Shown here: positions 25,776-34,016 of the stretch, piece by piece
Numbering within the stretch: the first letter of the stretch is position 1
Layout: each line of letters starts with the position of its first letter
From: Planctomycetota bacterium
GTDB taxonomy: Bacteria; Planctomycetota; Planctomycetia; Planctomycetales; Planctomycetaceae
Reading direction: 5' to 3'
DNA length: 35,719 nt
Assembly: GCA_003671275.1 (NCBI GenBank)
Contig: QWPB01000182.1
Location: 1 to 35,719, forward strand
Notes under the pieces: generated by a model
Database searches by the model: none
What the model saw: only the letters and a program-made list of their open reading frames with translations
What the model was told of the DNA's origin: nothing
Made by a program: the position numbers and the translations under genes

Positions 25776-26801
25776 ATGCCCGGATATTCTCGCCGAACCT
25801 TCCTGAATCTACTGGCCATTACGGGGCTGAGCTCCCCGACCTGGGCCCAGGCTCCCAAACTGATTACCCCCGAGGCCCAGGCTTCCATCCAGCGGGGACT
25901 GCTCTGGCTGACGGGTCGCCAGCACGAAAACGGATCGTTTGGCAGCGTCAGCCGCTATCGCGAGAATGTCGGCGTCACCGCACTTTGTGGCCTGGCCTTG
26001 CTTTCTTCGGGCAGCACGCCCGCCCGGGGGCCCCACGGGGGGGCGCTCACGCGGGGCATCGACTATCTGCTCCATTGCTGTACGCCGACGGGGTATATCA
26101 TTGAGAATCAGAGCGAAGCGGAAAGCCCGATGTACGGGCACGGCTTCGCAACCATGTTCCTCGCCGAAGCCCTCGGCATGTCCGATCGCGAGGATCTGGC
26201 CAAGGCCGTGCGCAAAGCCGTGGCACTCATTATCCAGACGCAGAATGACGAAGGGGGATGGCGGTACTTTCCCACCCCCAAGGAAGCTGACATCTCGGTC
26301 ACGGTTTGCCAGTTGATGGCGCTGCGGGCCGCCCGCAATACGGGAATATCGGTCCCCAAGGAAACGATTGACCGGGGAGTCGACTACATTCAGAGATGTC
26401 AGAACCCGGACGGCGGATTCCGTTATCGGTTGTTCGAGTCTCAAGAGAGCCGTTTCGCCCGCTCTGCCGCCGCAGTCGCCGCGTTGTACACCTCGGGTGT
26501 CCATGAAGGCCCCGTCCTTGATAAGGGCCGAGCCTATCTGCGACGCTTTCTCCCCGGCCCCCGTGTCATGGCCGAAAGCGACTTTCACCAGTATGGACAT
26601 TACTACGCCGTCCAGGCGGCGTGGCACGCGGGAGGCGATTACTGGGACACCTGGTACCCCGCAATTCGCCAGGAGCTGATCCGGGAACAATCCCCCGATG
26701 GCAGCTGGCACGACATTTGGATCGGTAACGAATACGGCACAGCCATGGCCCTGATTGTTTTACAGACCCCCAATCACTTGCTGCCGATTTTTGATCGCTA
26801 A
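25776..26801 (+). CDS. Tat-exported prenyltransferase/squalene-cyclase repeat protein
   Basis: ATG 25776, eight bases after GGAGG, gives 341 residues. The N-terminus PGYSRRTFLNLLAITGLS is a twin-arginine-type signal. The body is an alpha/alpha toroid marked by four QW-type motifs: QHENGSF (49-55), QNDEGGW (156-162), QNPDGGF (209-215) and QSPDGSW (305-311). Squalene-hopene cyclases share these repeats, but the protein is about half their size and shows no DXDD motif, so cyclisation is unlikely. Planctomycetes have many such exported repeat proteins of unknown role. The Tat signal argues for folding before export. It may be co-transcribed with the gene upstream, subject to the hairpin between them. 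Confidence 0.83.
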   Translation: MPGYSRRTFLNLLAITGLSSPTWAQAPKLITPEAQASIQRGLLWLTGRQHENGSFGSVSRYRENVGVTALCGLALLSSGSTPARGPHGGALTRGIDYLLHCCTPTGYIIENQSEAESPMYGHGFATMFLAEALGMSDREDLAKAVRKAVALIIQTQNDEGGWRYFPTPKEADISVTVCQLMALRAARNTGISVPKETIDRGVDYIQRCQNPDGGFRYRLFESQESRFARSAAAVAALYTSGVHEGPVLDKGRAYLRRFLPGPRVMAESDFHQYGHYYAVQAAWHAGGDYWDTWYPAIRQELIREQSPDGSWHDIWIGNEYGTAMALIVLQTPNHLLPIFDR

Positions 26802-27045
26802 CCCCCGTCGCGAAAGTGGCAACAGCCCGTTTTTCGGGAAGAAACGGTGACACCGCGATCCCTCCTTCCGGTACGCCTTGCTTTCCAACCGGTGCCGGAG
26901 TGCGAGTTTTCGGTGGTCTGCTGTCGAACCGTTCTATCGGTGATCAAGGCGATCACGTGAGACCGGAACCAGACTTGTGTATAAAGTGATGCTGATCGGT
27001 CTGCGCGACGCGGGCCATCACCTCGCTCTTCCTGAAAGGACTTCC

Positions 27046-27750
27046 ATGATCCGTTTCCTGTCGGTGCTGACCCTGCTCGCGATTCCCGCTGTGGCCATGG
27101 CTGAAGAAAAGCAGTTGTTCAACGGCAAAGACCTGACTGGCTGGGAAGGTCGCAAGGATCTGTGGTCCGTCGAAGACGGGGCCATCACCGGTCGGACCGT
27201 GGCCGACAAGCCGATCAAGAACAACACGTTCCTCGTCTGGTCGGGGGAGGTGGCGGACTTTGAGCTGACGTTCCAGTACCGCATCGTGGCAGGCAATTCG
27301 GGGATGCAATACCGCAGCAAGGTCGTCTCACAGAATGATGAGACCGGGCCGATCGTCGGCGGATACCAGGCCGATTTCGAAGCGGGCAAGACCTACAGTG
27401 GGATCAACTACGAAGAGCGCGGTCGCGGAATCCTGGCGGCACGCGGAGAGCGGACCAAGCTGACGGCTGATCCGAGCGACAAGAACAAGATGGTCAAGAC
27501 CGTGACGGCAAAAACCGAGAAGACCACCGAAGAGCTGCAAGCCGCCATCAAGAACGAAGAGTGGAACACCTATCGCATTGTGGCCAAAGGGAACACGCTG
27601 CAGCACTACATCAATGGCAATCTGACCAGTGAAGTGGTCGACGAGCATGCCGAGAAGTCGACCGCCAAAGGCAAGTTGGCCCTCCAGCTGCATGCCGGAC
27701 CGGCGATGGTGGTACAGATGAAGGACGTGGTCCTGAAGACCGCCGATTAG
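27046..27750 (+). CDS. DUF1080 (3-keto-disaccharide hydrolase-like) secreted protein
   Basis: ATG 27046, five bases after AAAGGA, gives 234 residues with a clear signal peptide (FLSVLTLLAIPAVAMAEE). An upstream in-frame ATG at 26977 would place the signal peptide internally and is rejected. The mature protein opens with the DUF1080 hallmark LFNGKDLTGWEG and continues with a concanavalin-like beta-sandwich: DFELTFQYRIVAGNSGMQYR, GGYQADFEAG, NTYRIVAKGNTLQHYINGN and GKLALQLHAG. Related proteins are described as 3-keto-glycoside hydrolases or carbohydrate-binding modules; this one may act on glycans in the periplasm or outside. A sugar-isomerase-like gene follows on the same strand after ~300 bp. 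Confidence 0.87.
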   Translation: MIRFLSVLTLLAIPAVAMAEEKQLFNGKDLTGWEGRKDLWSVEDGAITGRTVADKPIKNNTFLVWSGEVADFELTFQYRIVAGNSGMQYRSKVVSQNDETGPIVGGYQADFEAGKTYSGINYEERGRGILAARGERTKLTADPSDKNKMVKTVTAKTEKTTEELQAAIKNEEWNTYRIVAKGNTLQHYINGNLTSEVVDEHAEKSTAKGKLALQLHAGPAMVVQMKDVVLKTAD

Positions 27751-27772
27751 CGCTGCGTCAATGTTCAAATTT

Positions 27773-27881
27773 GGGGTTAGCCTCTAACCGGGAGGGCGAG
27801 GCTCCTGCCAAGCCGCGACTGCGAGCGGACGTGTACTCTAACTCGCGGCTCAGCAGGAGCTTCGCCCCCCGTGTTAACCGC
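27773..27881. repeat. Dispersed-type palindromic element
   Basis: A short hairpin (GGTTAG-CCT-CTAACC) leads into an imperfect 28-29 bp inverted repeat: 27789-27817 (CGGGAGGGCGAGGCTCCTGC and on) with 27844-27871. Spurious translations on both strands give GEAPA[EK]PR. From general knowledge, elements producing such peptides recur between planctomycete genes; copy number here cannot be tested from one window. Confidence 0.55.
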
Positions 27882-27929
27882 ACGAGTGCATCTCACGATT
27901 GCCCATGCGCTGGAATGTTGTCGACCTGC

Positions 27930-28015
27930 CTTCCGGGTCCGCACCGCTCGGACCTCGAGGTCCAGGCGACGGAAGCTCACGCCGAATTGTGGAATGCAGC
28001 TGTGGGAATTCGGCG
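27930..28015 (+). promoter_or_regulatory. Nested inverted repeats before the isomerase gene
   Basis: Stem CTTCCG/CGGAAG (27930-27935 with 27970-27975) encloses GGTCCG/CGGACC (27936-27941 with 27949-27954) and an overlapping 14-bp perfect palindrome GGACCTCGAGGTCC (27950-27963). Downstream, CGCCGAATT and AATTCGGCG (27980-27988 with 28007-28015) pair perfectly. They lie 44 or more bases before the isomerase start and could form a structured leader or be palindromic repeat debris. Confidence 0.4.
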
Positions 28016-28058
28016 AGCAGTCGTTTGTCATTCACGAACAGTGTGAGAAGGAGCATCC

Positions 28059-28880
28059 ATGCGACTCGGACTCATCAACTCCGCCTGGGCCCAGGCGGGT
28101 CGCGGCACAGCCTGGGGGATTGCGAAGACCAAGGAGATCGGATTCGACTCCATCGATATCTTCACCGATCCGCTCGACATCGACATTCGCGAGCGGCAAT
28201 TGATCCGCCACGAGTGTGATCGCCACGGCTTGCCGATCGTCTCGCTGTGTTGCGTCGCGACCGGGCTGATCGACTTTAATCCCAGCGTGCAACGGTTCCA
28301 TCTGGAACGGTGCGAGGCCTTTCTCGATCTGGTCTACGAGTTTGGCGGCCAGAATCTGCTGCTGGTCCTCGGGGAATACATCTGGAATCAGGAAGTGATT
28401 CCGCCCGTTGAGCAATGGCGAACCGGTGTGGATAATTGTCGTCGGCTGTCCGACTATGCGGAATCACTCGGGTTGCAGATCGCCCTGGAACTGGAACCGT
28501 TTCCGCTCTCACTGGTGAACAACGTCGATTCCATAGCGCGGTTCATTGCCGATGTCGGGCATCCGGCACTAGGGGCCAACATCGATATTTCGCATCTGGC
28601 GCTCGCAAACGTCCCCCCCGAGGAATTGCCCCGACTGTCCGGAAAGGCGTTCCACGTCCATATCTCGGACTGTGACGGAGTGAAGCATGGTGATCTGCCG
28701 CCCGGGCGGGGAGTCGTGTCGTTTGAGCCGTATCTGGAACAGATCCGCGAGCTGGGTATCCCGGGAGCCGTCTCGATCGAATTGGAATACAGCCCCGAAC
28801 CCGACAAGATTGAGGACTGGGTCCGCGAGGCCTATCAATCGACCGCAGCGCTGATGAAGAAGTGCGGCCTCCGCGATTGA
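28059..28880 (+). CDS. Sugar phosphate isomerase/epimerase-like TIM barrel
   Basis: This 273-residue cytoplasmic protein starts at ATG 28059, just after AAGGAG. It fits the xylose-isomerase-like TIM-barrel (AP endonuclease 2) family. Metal and substrate positions are visible in the usual order: ELEP (144-147), NIDISHL (174-180), HVHISDCDG (199-207), GDLPPGRG (211-218) and a final ELEY (241-244). These residues usually bind a divalent metal and a keto-sugar, so isomerase or 3-epimerase activity is likely, but the substrate is not readable. The family is widely multiplied in planctomycetes, often next to DUF1080 and Gfo/Idh/MocA genes; a DUF1080 gene lies just upstream here. It converges with the methyltransferase gene 23 bp away. 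Confidence 0.87.
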   Translation: MRLGLINSAWAQAGRGTAWGIAKTKEIGFDSIDIFTDPLDIDIRERQLIRHECDRHGLPIVSLCCVATGLIDFNPSVQRFHLERCEAFLDLVYEFGGQNLLLVLGEYIWNQEVIPPVEQWRTGVDNCRRLSDYAESLGLQIALELEPFPLSLVNNVDSIARFIADVGHPALGANIDISHLALANVPPEELPRLSGKAFHVHISDCDGVKHGDLPPGRGVVSFEPYLEQIRELGIPGAVSIELEYSPEPDKIEDWVREAYQSTAALMKKCGLRD

Positions 28881-28903
28881 CCGGCGCAAACCATTCGAGA
28901 TGT

Positions 28904-29587
28904 CTACGTGGTCTGACGCCACGCAATGGTCCAGTGGCGGTCGGATGTCATCCGTACCGCGCTGGCGGGTATCCCCACCTGTTTCAGTAACTCCGCGACA
29001 TCGGCTACCGTCAGTGCCGCCTGAAATGATTGCCGGAACAGTTGCTGCTGACGCGATGTGGCCTCCGCTGCGTACTGCTGGACCAATTGCTCGACATCTT
29101 CCAGGGAGTCGGGTCGATAGAGATCCCGCACTAGGAGGACACCCCCCGGCGCCAGCGACTGAACCATCCTTTGCAGGCACTGTAGTGGTTCCGGAATGTG
29201 GTGGATGATACTGTTGGAAACGACGGTCTGATACTCACCCGATCGGCTCATCGACTGCTTGGCGTCAACGAATCTCAGATCGATTCGATCGGCGAATCCA
29301 GCGGCCGCGACGTTCATCCGCCCCCGCTGGAGCATCTCTTCGGCCAGATCGATGGCCACGATCGACAATCGAGGAAACTGGCGAGCAAATTCAATGGGAA
29401 TTAACGCTGTCCCCGTCCCAACATCCAACATCCGCTGTTCCGCGGTCGGATCGAGTCCCTGGCACTGACAGAATTGTCCCCAGTCCTCCACGAAGCAGCG
29501 ATTGACCGCCGCATGATCCATCGAATCATAGTCCGCCGCTTCTTCAGCGGTGTCCATGACCTCGGGTTCCAGCACGCGAGTCAGCAT
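28904..29587 (-). CDS. Class I SAM-dependent methyltransferase
   Basis: This 227-residue cytoplasmic enzyme has motif I LDVGTGTAL (54-62), an acidic residue at the end of strand 2 (SIVAIDLAEEML), and a post-II segment VSNSIIHHIPEPLQCL. The late LAPGGVLLVRDLYRP is typical of the methyltransferase-11/25 group. Substrate is unknown; the HHIPEP segment is common in small-molecule and quinone methyltransferases. It lies 33 bp downstream of the anti-sigma gene on the same strand, so it could be the third gene of that transcript. The start at ATG 29587 is reasonable but has no clear ribosome site. Confidence 0.83.
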   Translation of the reverse strand: MLTRVLEPEVMDTAEEAADYDSMDHAAVNRCFVEDWGQFCQCQGLDPTAEQRMLDVGTGTALIPIEFARQFPRLSIVAIDLAEEMLQRGRMNVAAAGFADRIDLRFVDAKQSMSRSGEYQTVVSNSIIHHIPEPLQCLQRMVQSLAPGGVLLVRDLYRPDSLEDVEQLVQQYAAEATSRQQQLFRQSFQAALTVADVAELLKQVGIPASAVRMTSDRHWTIAWRQTT

Positions 29588-29620
29588 ACCGCGTCCACCC
29601 CTGACAATGACAATGGTCGA

Positions 29621-31111
29621 TTACTTTGGTTCGGTAGCGGGGCGCGGCGGAGCCTGCGCTTTGGTCGGTCCAGCCTCATCGGCGACCGCCGCCCGCGAAC
29701 GAACCACAATCAGGGCCTTTTGCAGTTTGCGCTGGCCACCCTGATACGAGTTCTGCAGTTGTTCGGGCGTAAAGGGGGTATTCGCAGAGCCCCCCGCCAA
29801 CCCTTCGATGGCATTTCGAACCGCCGGAACCGGTGCCCCGCGCCCCGCTTGATTGGTTCGTCGAGGAGTCACCTGGTTGTAGGCCCCACTCTGGCGCTGA
29901 GAGAGTTCGGCATAGAACTGCTGACCGTCGTTTAACTCCACACAAATCCCATTCAACATCGGCGGCGACGGCAATGTGATCGACGGAGCCGGCGGAGCCG
30001 TTGCCTCTGCCACCTTGGAAATCCGTAAAGCTGCCGCCGACTGGGCAGGGCCTGCAAGCGATTCGCCAGCGGGTTTTTCCGGGGGGCCTGCGGGCTCTTT
30101 GTTGACCACTATGTTGGCTGGATCTGGCCCCCGATCCGAGGTGACATTGATGGCATAGACCTCACCCAGGTTGTTACTGAGCACGTCCTCGTTCGATGCC
30201 TCGAACGTGGAGTTCATGACTTGCGGGGTGGCCGCCACATAGATCACCCGCATTTCATCCTCTGACAGGTGGTTCTTCGCCACAGTGTCAGCGGTTACTG
30301 TTCCTCCGGGGGTCAGCGACTGTACGCCATTCTTGTGCAGCAGCACTTGGATGGAATTGGCCACACGGGCCACATCGACAACCTGATAGTCCAGCAAAAC
30401 CGGCACCGGGCCGTCCGATTCCAGCAGTGTCAGCTGCTCTCCATTCGTCAGAGAGCGATCACGGATAATTCGGGTAACGGTTCGGGTCAGCTGCTGCAAC
30501 TCCTGGGGGTCCGCCGATTCTTCCGTCACCGCCACTCCGGCTGGCTCCATCGCCCCCGCCACTGCTCGTGGATCAGCGGGAGCCATCGCCGGGACCGGTG
30601 ATCCGGGAACGTCATGAGCTGCGGAAACAGGGGGAAAAGTGTCATTCATCGCCATCACAGGCTGATCGGAGGCGACTGCCAGGGCCGAGGGCGATGCCTC
30701 GGTATGCCGCGAGTCGATCGCGAGATGGGGCGAGGGAACGGCGGGCAGACTTCCCACCTGATTGGGCACCGACATCAAAGGCCATGTCAATAAGGCCGCC
30801 AGCCCTAACCCCGCTACGGTCCACAACCACGCACCCAATCGCATTCGACGCTGTCGTGTTTCGGGGAGCCCCGCCGTCGAGGCGGCGGCCGTGGACGGAG
30901 GCAACTGAGACATCACGCGATCCACGAGACTAAACTCGGGCACAGCGTCCGCCAGATCATTCAAGCGGGTGCTCAGCTGTGTGATGGCATGTAATTCCCC
31001 TCGCAGCGTCTCACTTTCCGTGAGACGGCGTTCGACTTCCATACGCTCCGCAGCGGAGAGTTCTCCGTCGTGGAACGCCGAAAGCTGTTCGTCATGACCT
31101 GGGGTTTTCAT
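29621..31111 (-). CDS. Anti-sigma factor with long extracytoplasmic region
   Basis: From ATG 31111 this gives 496 residues; a GTG at 31126 is possible. The N-terminus (HDEQLSAFHDGELSAAERME, residues 6-25) is typical of planctomycete anti-sigma factors. The Cys pair of the zinc-binding ZAS form is missing, so it is a non-zinc variant. A membrane helix spans ~93-114 (WLWTVAGLGLAALLTWPLM). About 380 residues follow outside: a Pro/Ala-rich linker, a folded part with TRTVTRIIRDRSLTNGEQLT and VIYVAATPQVMNSTFEAS, then a low-complexity tail. The sigma factor gene ends 21 bp upstream. The expected job is to hold that sigma factor at the membrane and release it on an external signal. The outer part is not a family I recognise. 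Confidence 0.8.
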   Translation of the reverse strand: MKTPGHDEQLSAFHDGELSAAERMEVERRLTESETLRGELHAITQLSTRLNDLADAVPEFSLVDRVMSQLPPSTAAASTAGLPETRQRRMRLGAWLWTVAGLGLAALLTWPLMSVPNQVGSLPAVPSPHLAIDSRHTEASPSALAVASDQPVMAMNDTFPPVSAAHDVPGSPVPAMAPADPRAVAGAMEPAGVAVTEESADPQELQQLTRTVTRIIRDRSLTNGEQLTLLESDGPVPVLLDYQVVDVARVANSIQVLLHKNGVQSLTPGGTVTADTVAKNHLSEDEMRVIYVAATPQVMNSTFEASNEDVLSNNLGEVYAINVTSDRGPDPANIVVNKEPAGPPEKPAGESLAGPAQSAAALRISKVAEATAPPAPSITLPSPPMLNGICVELNDGQQFYAELSQRQSGAYNQVTPRRTNQAGRGAPVPAVRNAIEGLAGGSANTPFTPEQLQNSYQGGQRKLQKALIVVRSRAAVADEAGPTKAQAPPRPATEPK

Positions 31112-31132
31112 CGCCTCACCACACACGGCCAG

Positions 31133-31741
31133 TTAGGCCATCTCCTTTTTCAAGGCTCGATCCAGATGTCCCCGCAGTTCTTGTCGGGCGCGGTGAATCC
31201 GGCTGCGAACCGTTCCAATGGGGCTGTCAGTCAACGCGGAGATCTGCTCGTAGGACAGCCCCTCAATTTCCTTGAGCAGCAGCGCGGTTCGATAGTCTTC
31301 CCCGAGTTGCCCCAAGGCGACACGCAACAGTTCCTGATCTTCTGAGGTTTGCATCGACTGGGAGGGGTCTGAGGCAGGTTGGCTGTCTTCCGGCTCCATC
31401 CCCGTCTGCTCCCGCATGGAGTCCAGCGAGGCTCCCTGACGGACGCGTTGCTTTCTCCGAAGCGAAGCCGCTGCGTTCCAGGCAATCCGGAACAACCAGG
31501 AATAGAAGGCCGACTCGCCGCGAAACGAGTCCAGCTTCTGAAAGGCAAGCAGGAACGCCTCTTGCGCCACATCCAGGGCATCGTGCCACGACCCGAGAAT
31601 GACTCCCAGTGACCGTACCAGCCTCCGCTGATATTTTGAGACAAGCTCCCCGAACGCATCCGGATGGCCGGAGCGGCAGCGGTCGATCAGGAGTTGGTCG
31701 TCGGTGCTCACAGTCGATGCATCCGCTCGTTGGACGCTCAT
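31133..31741 (-). CDS. ECF RNA polymerase sigma factor
   Basis: This 202-residue protein is a group 4 (ECF) sigma-70 factor. Region 2 is seen in FGELVSKYQRRLVRS and DVAQEAFLLAFQKLDSFRG, followed by FYSWLFRIAWNAA. Region 4 is LGEDYRTALLLKEIEGLSYE with SPIGTVRSRIHRARQELRG as the DNA-contacting helix pair. The linker is somewhat long and acidic (MEPEDSQPASDPSQSMQ). It would direct RNA polymerase to a small regulon under control of the anti-sigma protein encoded 21 bp downstream. The start at ATG 31741 gives the normal family length. The regulon cannot be deduced from the window. Confidence 0.92.
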   Translation of the reverse strand: MSVQRADASTVSTDDQLLIDRCRSGHPDAFGELVSKYQRRLVRSLGVILGSWHDALDVAQEAFLLAFQKLDSFRGESAFYSWLFRIAWNAAASLRRKQRVRQGASLDSMREQTGMEPEDSQPASDPSQSMQTSEDQELLRVALGQLGEDYRTALLLKEIEGLSYEQISALTDSPIGTVRSRIHRARQELRGHLDRALKKEMA

Positions 31742-31800
31742 GCGCCCACAAGCGTTCCCGAATTCTGACCAGTTTCTGAGAAATCTCCCAAGGCGTTATG

Positions 31801-32222
31801 TTACCAGTGTTTCCCCTGACGACGCGAGGGTAATGCCCTGTATTCCCCGCCCCCCGACCCCGGCGGGGAGCACGGCCATTGGCGCGGATTATTCACGAGC
31901 ACATTTCCGATGGCCTTGACCTCTTTCTTGCAGGGGGGGCGCGGACGGTCAGGGGGCTCCGGCGGACGAGCGGTGCTCGAATCCAGGGAGTCGGGTTGGT
32001 TCGGGGGGGGGGCAGCGGGGCGAATCGGCGCTGCGGTCGTGTGCCGTATGAACCACTCGCTGGTACATCGCTTCGAACAGCAGCCAGTGAGAGTCGGCAG
32101 CTCCACCAGCATGCGGCGGATGCTCATCACGATCCGGGAGGCGACTTCGAACAGCTTCGAGCGCCACTTCGCGGGATGGGCAGACGCAGCTCAGGGGGCG
32201 TTTCTTCGGCATAGTGAAACTG
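31801..32222 (-). pseudogene. Decayed transposase C-terminus, frameshifted
   Basis: Read on the minus strand, transposase-like sequence is split over three frames: FHYAEETPPELRLP just after the ABC-F stop, then HPAKWRSKLFEVASRIVMSI with RRMLVELP in the next frame, then SHWLLFEAMYQRVVHTA in the third, and finally a Pro-rich tail ending KKEVKAIGNVLVNNP back in the second frame. The order and style resemble the C-terminal end of DDE (IS4/IS1380-type) transposases. A run of ten G (32003-32012, + strand) lies exactly where the last frame change is needed. The catalytic core is absent, so this would be a dead remnant. The alternative is chance open frames in GC-rich DNA; the family call is from memory only. 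Confidence 0.4.
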
Positions 32223-32225
32223 CAC

Positions 32226-34016
32226 TCAGGCGTCCTGCAGTTCCTCGCTCAGTTCGCACCATTTCTCTTCAGCAACGGTCAGTTGCGCGGTGATGGCGGT
32301 CAGTTCCTCGTGGACCTTCATCGCCTGCTTGGCGTCGGCGGTGTTGAGCATTTGCTCGTTGAGCTTCTTCTTCTCATCGTCGAGGCGGGCGATGAGCTTT
32401 TCGGTCGTGTTGAGCTCTTTGCGGATCTCGCGTTCGTTGCGGCGGGCGGCTTGTGGCACGGCTTTGGCAGCAGCCTTGCCCGCCGGGATCGGGGCCTTGG
32501 ACATTTTCGAGGCCAACTCCCGCTCTCCGTCCTCGATCTCCTTATTGACCGAGTACAGGTACGCTTCGTAGTCGCCGTGGTAGTTCACCACACTGCCGTT
32601 ACGAACCTCGATGATGTGGGTCGCAACCCGCTTCATGAAGTGCCGGTCGTGGCTCGTGAAGATCACCGTCCCCTTGTACCCCAGCAAGGCCTCGGCCAGT
32701 GAATCGACGGTATCCACGTCCAGATGGTTACCCGGTTCGTCGAGGATCAGGATGTTGCACTGGCTGAGCATGACCCCGGCCATACAGAGCCGCGCCCGCT
32801 CGCCCCCCGAGAGGACGGAAATCTTCTTGTAAACCGCATCCCCCCGGAACAGCAGCGAGGCCGCCGCGTTCAGGATTTCCTGCGTCTTGGCCCCCAGCGG
32901 AGCATGCTGCTCCAGGTATTCATACACCGTCTGCTTTTCGGGCAGGCTGGTATAAACGTGCTGAGCGTAAACCCCGACCTTGCAGCCGTGGCCCCAGCGG
33001 ACTTCGCCCGAAACCGGGGCGAGGGAGTCCACCAGCGTACGCAGAAAGGTCGTCTTTCCCTGTCCGTTGTCCCCCACGATCGCCGCGCGGCTTCCGTGGT
33101 CAACATCGACGGTAATATCCTTGGCAATCGCCCGCTCGGCGTACCCGATGGCCAGGTCCACGCAGCGGAGGGCCGTGCCCTTGCGAGGTTCGACCAGCGG
33201 AGCGCGAATCGAGACGGTCGGCTCATCGGCCTCGATCTCGTTAATTTCGAGGCGTTCGAGCTGCTTGGTCTTGTTGCGGGCCTGGGCGGCGGTACTGGCG
33301 CGGGCCTTATTCTTGGCGATGAAAGTTTCGAGCTGCTTCATCTTCATCTGAACGGTCGCGTTGGTCCGTTCGAGGCGTTCCTTGTGCTCCTTCTCGTACT
33401 CCAGAAAGGCATCGATCTTGCCGGGGAACATCGTGAGCTTGCCGCGTGACAAGTCCAGAGTCTGGGTGCAGGTGGCCCCGAGAAAGGCCCGATCATGCGA
33501 CACGATCAGGCACGCTTCCTTGTAGTTCCGCAGGAAGTGCTCCAGGAGGATTTGGGTGCGCAAGTCGAGGAAGTTTGTTGGTTCGTCGAGCAGCAACAAA
33601 TTCGGATCGTGCAGCAGTAGTGCGGCCAACTTCACGCGGGTCTGCCATCCGCCGGAGAGCTTCGATACCGGGCCGTCGAGGTAGTCGCCCTTGATCTCGA
33701 ACTGGCCCGCGACTTCTCCGCACTTCCAATCGGGCTGACCGCTGTCCCGCATCAGGAATTCCATCGAGGTCTCCCCCGGCAGAAACGGGTCATGCTGCCG
33801 CAAATACCCCAACCGCAACCGGGGATGACGAATCACCTCGCCGCGTTCGAGCTCTTCCTCACCGAGGAGAACCTTGAGCAGGGTCGATTTACCCGCCCCG
33901 TTGCGTCCGACAAAGCCGACTTTGACGTCATCGGTAATCGACGCTTCTGCACCATCCAACAGGACTTGCGCCCCATAGCTCTTGTGGGCATCCCGAATCT
34001 GCAACAACACTGCCAT
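32226..34016 (-). CDS. ABC-F family ATPase (ribosome-associated type)
   Basis: From ATG 34016 this gives 596 residues; the frame stays open to 34229 but that part looks like leader. There are two ABC domains and no membrane segments. Domain 1: Walker A GRNGAGKST (37-45), signature LSGGW (120-124), Walker B LLLDEPTNFLD (141-151). The ~220-290 linker (KMKQLETFIAKNKARA) is the P-site tRNA-interaction motif of ABC-F proteins. Domain 2: GDNGQGKTT (315-323), LSGGERARL (402-410) and LDEPGNHLD (425-433), where Gly replaces the usual Thr. A charged coiled-coil tail (~505-596) closes it. Such proteins act on the ribosome in translation or antibiotic protection; which applies here is unknown. The leader has a 16-bp palindrome. 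Confidence 0.9.
   Translation of the reverse strand: MAVLLQIRDAHKSYGAQVLLDGAEASITDDVKVGFVGRNGAGKSTLLKVLLGEEELERGEVIRHPRLRLGYLRQHDPFLPGETSMEFLMRDSGQPDWKCGEVAGQFEIKGDYLDGPVSKLSGGWQTRVKLAALLLHDPNLLLLDEPTNFLDLRTQILLEHFLRNYKEACLIVSHDRAFLGATCTQTLDLSRGKLTMFPGKIDAFLEYEKEHKERLERTNATVQMKMKQLETFIAKNKARASTAAQARNKTKQLERLEINEIEADEPTVSIRAPLVEPRKGTALRCVDLAIGYAERAIAKDITVDVDHGSRAAIVGDNGQGKTTFLRTLVDSLAPVSGEVRWGHGCKVGVYAQHVYTSLPEKQTVYEYLEQHAPLGAKTQEILNAAASLLFRGDAVYKKISVLSGGERARLCMAGVMLSQCNILILDEPGNHLDVDTVDSLAEALLGYKGTVIFTSHDRHFMKRVATHIIEVRNGSVVNYHGDYEAYLYSVNKEIEDGERELASKMSKAPIPAGKAAAKAVPQAARRNEREIRKELNTTEKLIARLDDEKKKLNEQMLNTADAKQAMKVHEELTAITAQLTVAEEKWCELSEELQDA

Larger units (their letters stand above)
27751..28058 (+). 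other. Intergenic region packed with inverted repeats
   Basis: The 308 bases between the DUF1080 and isomerase genes hold a dispersed-type palindrome (27773-27881) and nested stems (27930-28015). No gene is supported: short frames here encode the Gly-Glu-Ala-Pro-type peptide that comes from the palindrome. AAGGAG at 28048-28053 serves the next gene. Confidence 0.5.

Noticed and set aside
27771-28046. Small open frames with GEAPAKPR-like peptides
   Set aside because: They are translations of a palindromic repeat, present on both strands.
31910-32293. 127-residue plus-strand frame between sigma and ABC-F genes
   Set aside because: It runs antisense into the ABC-F 3' end and is Gly/Arg-rich because of the G-run; the minus strand gives the better explanation.
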